A stretch of 64,000 nucleotides of DNA, from positions 62,001 through 126,000 of the IMG/VR virus record IMGVR_UViG_3300032116_000033; one strand, 5' to 3'. Numbering within the stretch: position 1 is the stretch's first letter; every line of letters begins with the position of its first letter. Under the pieces are notes generated by a model that was not told the DNA's origin, did no database searches, and saw only the letters and a program-made list of their open reading frames with translations. This document shows positions 61,624-64,000 of this stretch, one piece after another. Source of the DNA: a virus. The translations under genes and the position numbers were made by a program.

Positions 61624-62268
61624 CTAGAGCGAGATCGCATAGTCTAGGTCAACGCTGATCTTAGGCCGCTCTGCAGCGAGCACGTACTCGTTGACGGCGG
61701 CTGTTAGCTGTTCTATGTTGTCGCCGGTCCGGCGAAAGCGGCGCATGGCCTGCTTGAGGTGTATGCACCCAGCGTCGGCGCCGAGCTCGTGCTCCCGCAT
61801 CTCGTCGCCTGGCTGGTAGCCGATGATCTCCGCGCTGTCCGAAGGTGCCGATAGTCCGTTCATCATAGCGGTCATCTTGCCGTTGGCCCTGGAGATGAGT
61901 ATGGCCTGGTCAGGCGTCAGCACGGCTTCGTTGTCGAGCTTGTTGCGGTTGCACTGCATACACAGCGGCACGGCGTTGTTTATTCTGCGGGAGGTGTCTG
62001 CACACGTGAGGATGAAGTTTCCGCCCTTGGACTTCGGGATCCAGAAGTGGTCGAGCTCGAGGCCGTCCCTGTCGACGCCGCACATCCCGCATCTGCAGTC
62101 GTATGTTCTGAGCAGCGTCAGAAGCCACCTACTGCGATAGTAGCGCTCTTCTGAGTTGTTGCGCTTGTAGTCGCGGGCTTCTATGAAGAACTTCTGCGGA
62201 TTGGTCGAAGGCATCCTTCCGCATATCACGGATAAGTTGTGCGATCGTCTTTCGTGAAGCGTCAGCAT
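61624..62268 (-). CDS. HNH endonuclease (214 aa)
   Basis: A compact HNH/zinc-finger core at about residues 58-112: CRCGMCG, LELDHFWIPKSKGG, NNAVPLCMQCNRNK. The HNH is flanked by two CxxC pairs, as in McrA-like nucleases. The C-terminal ~90 residues form a separate helical domain. Likely a DNA endonuclease; packaging-associated or homing roles are both possible. Composition matches the region. Confidence 0.82.
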   Translation of the reverse strand: MLTLHERRSHNLSVICGRMPSTNPQKFFIEARDYKRNNSEERYYRSRWLLTLLRTYDCRCGMCGVDRDGLELDHFWIPKSKGGNFILTCADTSRRINNAVPLCMQCNRNKLDNEAVLTPDQAILISRANGKMTAMMNGLSAPSDSAEIIGYQPGDEMREHELGADAGCIHLKQAMRRFRRTGDNIEQLTAAVNEYVLAAERPKISVDLDYAISL

Positions 62269-62319
62269 GGTTAAACACTTATTTTGTTTGATAAAAAACG
62301 ATAAATATCGACTTAAAAA

Positions 62320-62862
62320 TCAAACCATCAAGAACAGTCTTCGCTCTGCCTCGCGTCGTCTAGTGAGGCCAGGCAAAACTTGACCTTGTGCCTTGTTCCA
62401 CTTAAGAAACTCTTCTGCAGCCAGTCGCGGTTGGTTTCCGTTGACGAACCTAAGGAGAGACGAGTTCTTCAAGTTACCGGTGCCGCAGTTGTAGGCGAAG
62501 CTGACTAATGCCGCAAACTGGTTGTCGGTTACCTTTACCTTAAGAAGCTTCTCTACGGCGCTGCAGAACTGCAGAAGATCCTGCTCCTTGCGCAGGTCGC
62601 ACTGCTCCTGTGTCCACCTTGTCCCGGGTCCGATCTGGGTGGGTTTTCCGTCGGGCGTAAGGTTGAAGAAATCTGGCCCTGTCGATCCCCAGCCTATGGT
62701 CCACGGGGCACCGGAAAGCATCTGCCAGTCTTCTTTGCGCATGTTCTCTGTCTTTCGAAGCTCTCGCCCAAGCGGAGACCCAGGATCAGGATATGCTTCT
62801 AGCTTGCAGCCTTCAAACGCTTTTATCAGCGCGATCCCTGCTACGTTCAACTTTCTTGTCAT
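62320..62862 (-). CDS. GH24 endolysin (lysozyme)
   Basis: The 180-residue product has the T4/P21-type lysozyme layout: KAFEGCKLEAYPD (catalytic Glu17, nearby Asp), TIGWGSTG (catalytic Thr region), QFAALVSFAYNCGTGN and RREAERRLF. A ~25-residue insertion lies between the first two motifs. No signal sequence, so a holin is needed. It would hydrolyse peptidoglycan at the end of infection. Confidence 0.93.
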   Translation of the reverse strand: MTRKLNVAGIALIKAFEGCKLEAYPDPGSPLGRELRKTENMRKEDWQMLSGAPWTIGWGSTGPDFFNLTPDGKPTQIGPGTRWTQEQCDLRKEQDLLQFCSAVEKLLKVKVTDNQFAALVSFAYNCGTGNLKNSSLLRFVNGNQPRLAAEEFLKWNKAQGQVLPGLTRRREAERRLFLMV

Positions 62863-62942
62863 TTGTCTCTCTCCAGTATATCTCTATTATGGTTTCGTAT
62901 GCTATAAGCTTAAGAGCACACAGCGTATGGTAAAAGTTAATT

Positions 62943-63197
62943 CTAAGATTTCTGCCTGTCACCTGCTATCTCTTCTTGTATAAGGATATCTGCAAGAATT
63001 TCTCCTGCAATCTTCTTATACTTATCGTTCATATCTGCCGTATCAGCCCCGCATACGGCGTCTATGCAGCCAAGCCATCCTCTTTCGTCTGGCCTTTTTT
63101 TTAGTCTTGCAAGCGGACATATCTTGCAGGACTTCTCGTCGAGCTCTTCGCACTCACCCTTGTTCGCTATTGTCTCTAGTATATGTTTTGAGTCCAT
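62943..63197 (-). CDS. Hypothetical cysteine-containing protein (84 aa)
   Basis: Contains CEELDEKSCKICPLARL and GWLGCIDAVCG, so five to six cysteines that may bind a metal or a cluster. The C-terminal half is helical. First minus-strand gene after the plus-strand virion block to its right. Function unknown. Confidence 0.65.
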   Translation of the reverse strand: MDSKHILETIANKGECEELDEKSCKICPLARLKKRPDERGWLGCIDAVCGADTADMNDKYKKIAGEILADILIQEEIAGDRQKS

Positions 63198-63211
63198 GCT
63201 GCAGGGTCCAG

Positions 63212-63217
63212 TATAAT
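63212..63217 (+). promoter_or_regulatory. Possible TATAAT element upstream of the right virion block
   Basis: TATAAT 26 bases before the ATG, with TAGGAG between. It lies in the 45-bp divergent gap between the two strands' gene blocks. Confidence 0.4.
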
Positions 63218-63242
63218 TGAATTAGCACCATAGGAGTATTTT

Positions 63243-64000
63243 ATGTCGGGCACTATGTCAAAACCAAACGGGATCTTTACACCCAGCGACACTTCAACGA
63301 GTCCGATGTTTCCTTTGAACTTGCCCGATCCTTCTTCGTACAAGCAGAACTTCGATCAGCTGCTGCAAAGACGTGGCATAAAATTTAAACATTACAAAGC
63401 CTTACCATGCCCAAACATCAAACTACTAGACGACAACTCCCACGATCCCACTTGTATACACTGCGACGGATCAGGGATCATTTACTATGAGCCCAGGGAT
63501 ATAGTGGGCGTATTTAGCTCTAACTCAGTAGAGAAGCAGTTTGAGTATCAGGGTGCCTGGGAGATAGGCAGTGCCATGGTCACTATGCCTTCTGAGTACG
63601 ACAACGGAGATCAGGCAGATTTTACTCTATACGATAAACTCGAGGTACTCGACTACACTGTCAGACTGTGGGAGCTCAAAGAATACGAGCCTCGCCCAGA
63701 CAGCAAGCAGCAACTCAGATATCCCATAGAGAAGGTCGGATTCCTGATAACGGTGTCAGGAAGTCAGATGAAAGAATATGTTCAAGGTGTTGATTTTACT
63801 ATAGATGATGGTCAGATAAAGTGGGTAGAAGGAAAGACTCCTTCTTATGATTACAGCAATGACATGGGGCAAACTTACTCCGTGTCATACTGGGCAAATC
63901 CTGTGTTTATAGTTCTGCAGCCGATGCGCGAGCTTAGGGTCACGCAGCAGATGCTTCCCGATGGTACAAAGATATCAGTTAGATTGCCTCAGCAACTTGT
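63243..64000 (+). CDS. Putative virion structural protein, 3' end outside window
   Basis: The frame is open from the ATG at 63243 (TAGGAG at good spacing) to the window edge; 252 residues are visible. A CIHCDGSG segment near residues 72-79 looks like a zinc finger or knuckle. The rest is beta-rich with many aromatic residues (VDFTIDDGQIKWVEGKTP), typical of head-tail connector or neck-type proteins of large phages. Start of the next late block. Exact role unknown. Confidence 0.7.
   Translation, partial: MSGTMSKPNGIFTPSDTSTSPMFPLNLPDPSSYKQNFDQLLQRRGIKFKHYKALPCPNIKLLDDNSHDPTCIHCDGSGIIYYEPRDIVGVFSSNSVEKQFEYQGAWEIGSAMVTMPSEYDNGDQADFTLYDKLEVLDYTVRLWELKEYEPRPDSKQQLRYPIEKVGFLITVSGSQMKEYVQGVDFTIDDGQIKWVEGKTPSYDYSNDMGQTYSVSYWANPVFIVLQPMRELRVTQQMLPDGTKISVRLPQQL

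Overview
The window is part of the genome of a large tailed double-stranded DNA phage of a Gram-negative host. The main signs are densely packed, translationally coupled genes; long virion adhesin genes; phage nucleotide-metabolism genes (ThyX, a thymidylate-synthase-fold enzyme, dCMP deaminase, NrdA/NrdB, a P-loop kinase); an ATP-dependent DNA ligase; PhoH; several HNH nucleases; a GH24 endolysin; and many lipoproteins and exported proteins whose signals fit a double-membrane host. HldE, an LPS-heptose precursor enzyme, also points to a Gram-negative host. I cannot name the species. No tRNA genes, integrase or CRISPR array were seen.

Layout. Positions 1-12630, plus strand: the tail of an AT-rich HNH nuclease gene, then a late virion block. 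This block has four small virion-type proteins, a 1070-residue coiled-coil-repeat fibre, a strong terminator, an 1851-residue adhesin (seven-bladed beta-propeller plus twelve fibronectin type III-like repeats), a coiled-coil/membrane protein, a small structural-type protein and a second terminator. Positions 12626-63197 are almost entirely minus strand: about 120 mostly small genes of the early/middle type. A few plus-strand islands interrupt them: a P-loop kinase fused to NUMOD modules at 35344, a ClpP-like protease at 36830, a sigma-like protein at 40537, and nrdB-nrdA plus two small genes at 41535-44638. At 63243 the plus-strand virion genes resume and run off the window.

How the genes fit together. 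Nucleotide supply is covered by dCMP deaminase, ThyX, NrdAB and a P-loop kinase. The additional ThyA-fold protein has Asp where thymidylate synthase has Asn, which is the dCMP hydroxymethylase signature, so modified cytosine is a real possibility. Two AAA+ ATPases (one MoxR-like), a VWA/metallopeptidase and a cytoplasmic ClpP-like protease form a protein-remodelling set. A second, exported set includes a ClpP/SppA-like protease with a signal peptide, a metzincin-like lipoprotein, a Kazal-type inhibitor lipoprotein, two exported or anchored lytic transglycosylases and many one-helix microproteins. It suggests heavy remodelling of the host envelope.

Regulation. A short motif, CCGATCCTA and close variants, occurs at about fifteen sites, always in the same orientation and upstream of a minus-strand gene or gene run. 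It is probably the phage's own early/middle promoter core. Plus-strand genes instead tend to have a TATAAT hexamer in their upstream gap. Several short genes that a length cut-off would miss were found by filling gaps between coupled genes; most start in an ATGA or TGATG overlap or behind a good ribosome binding site.
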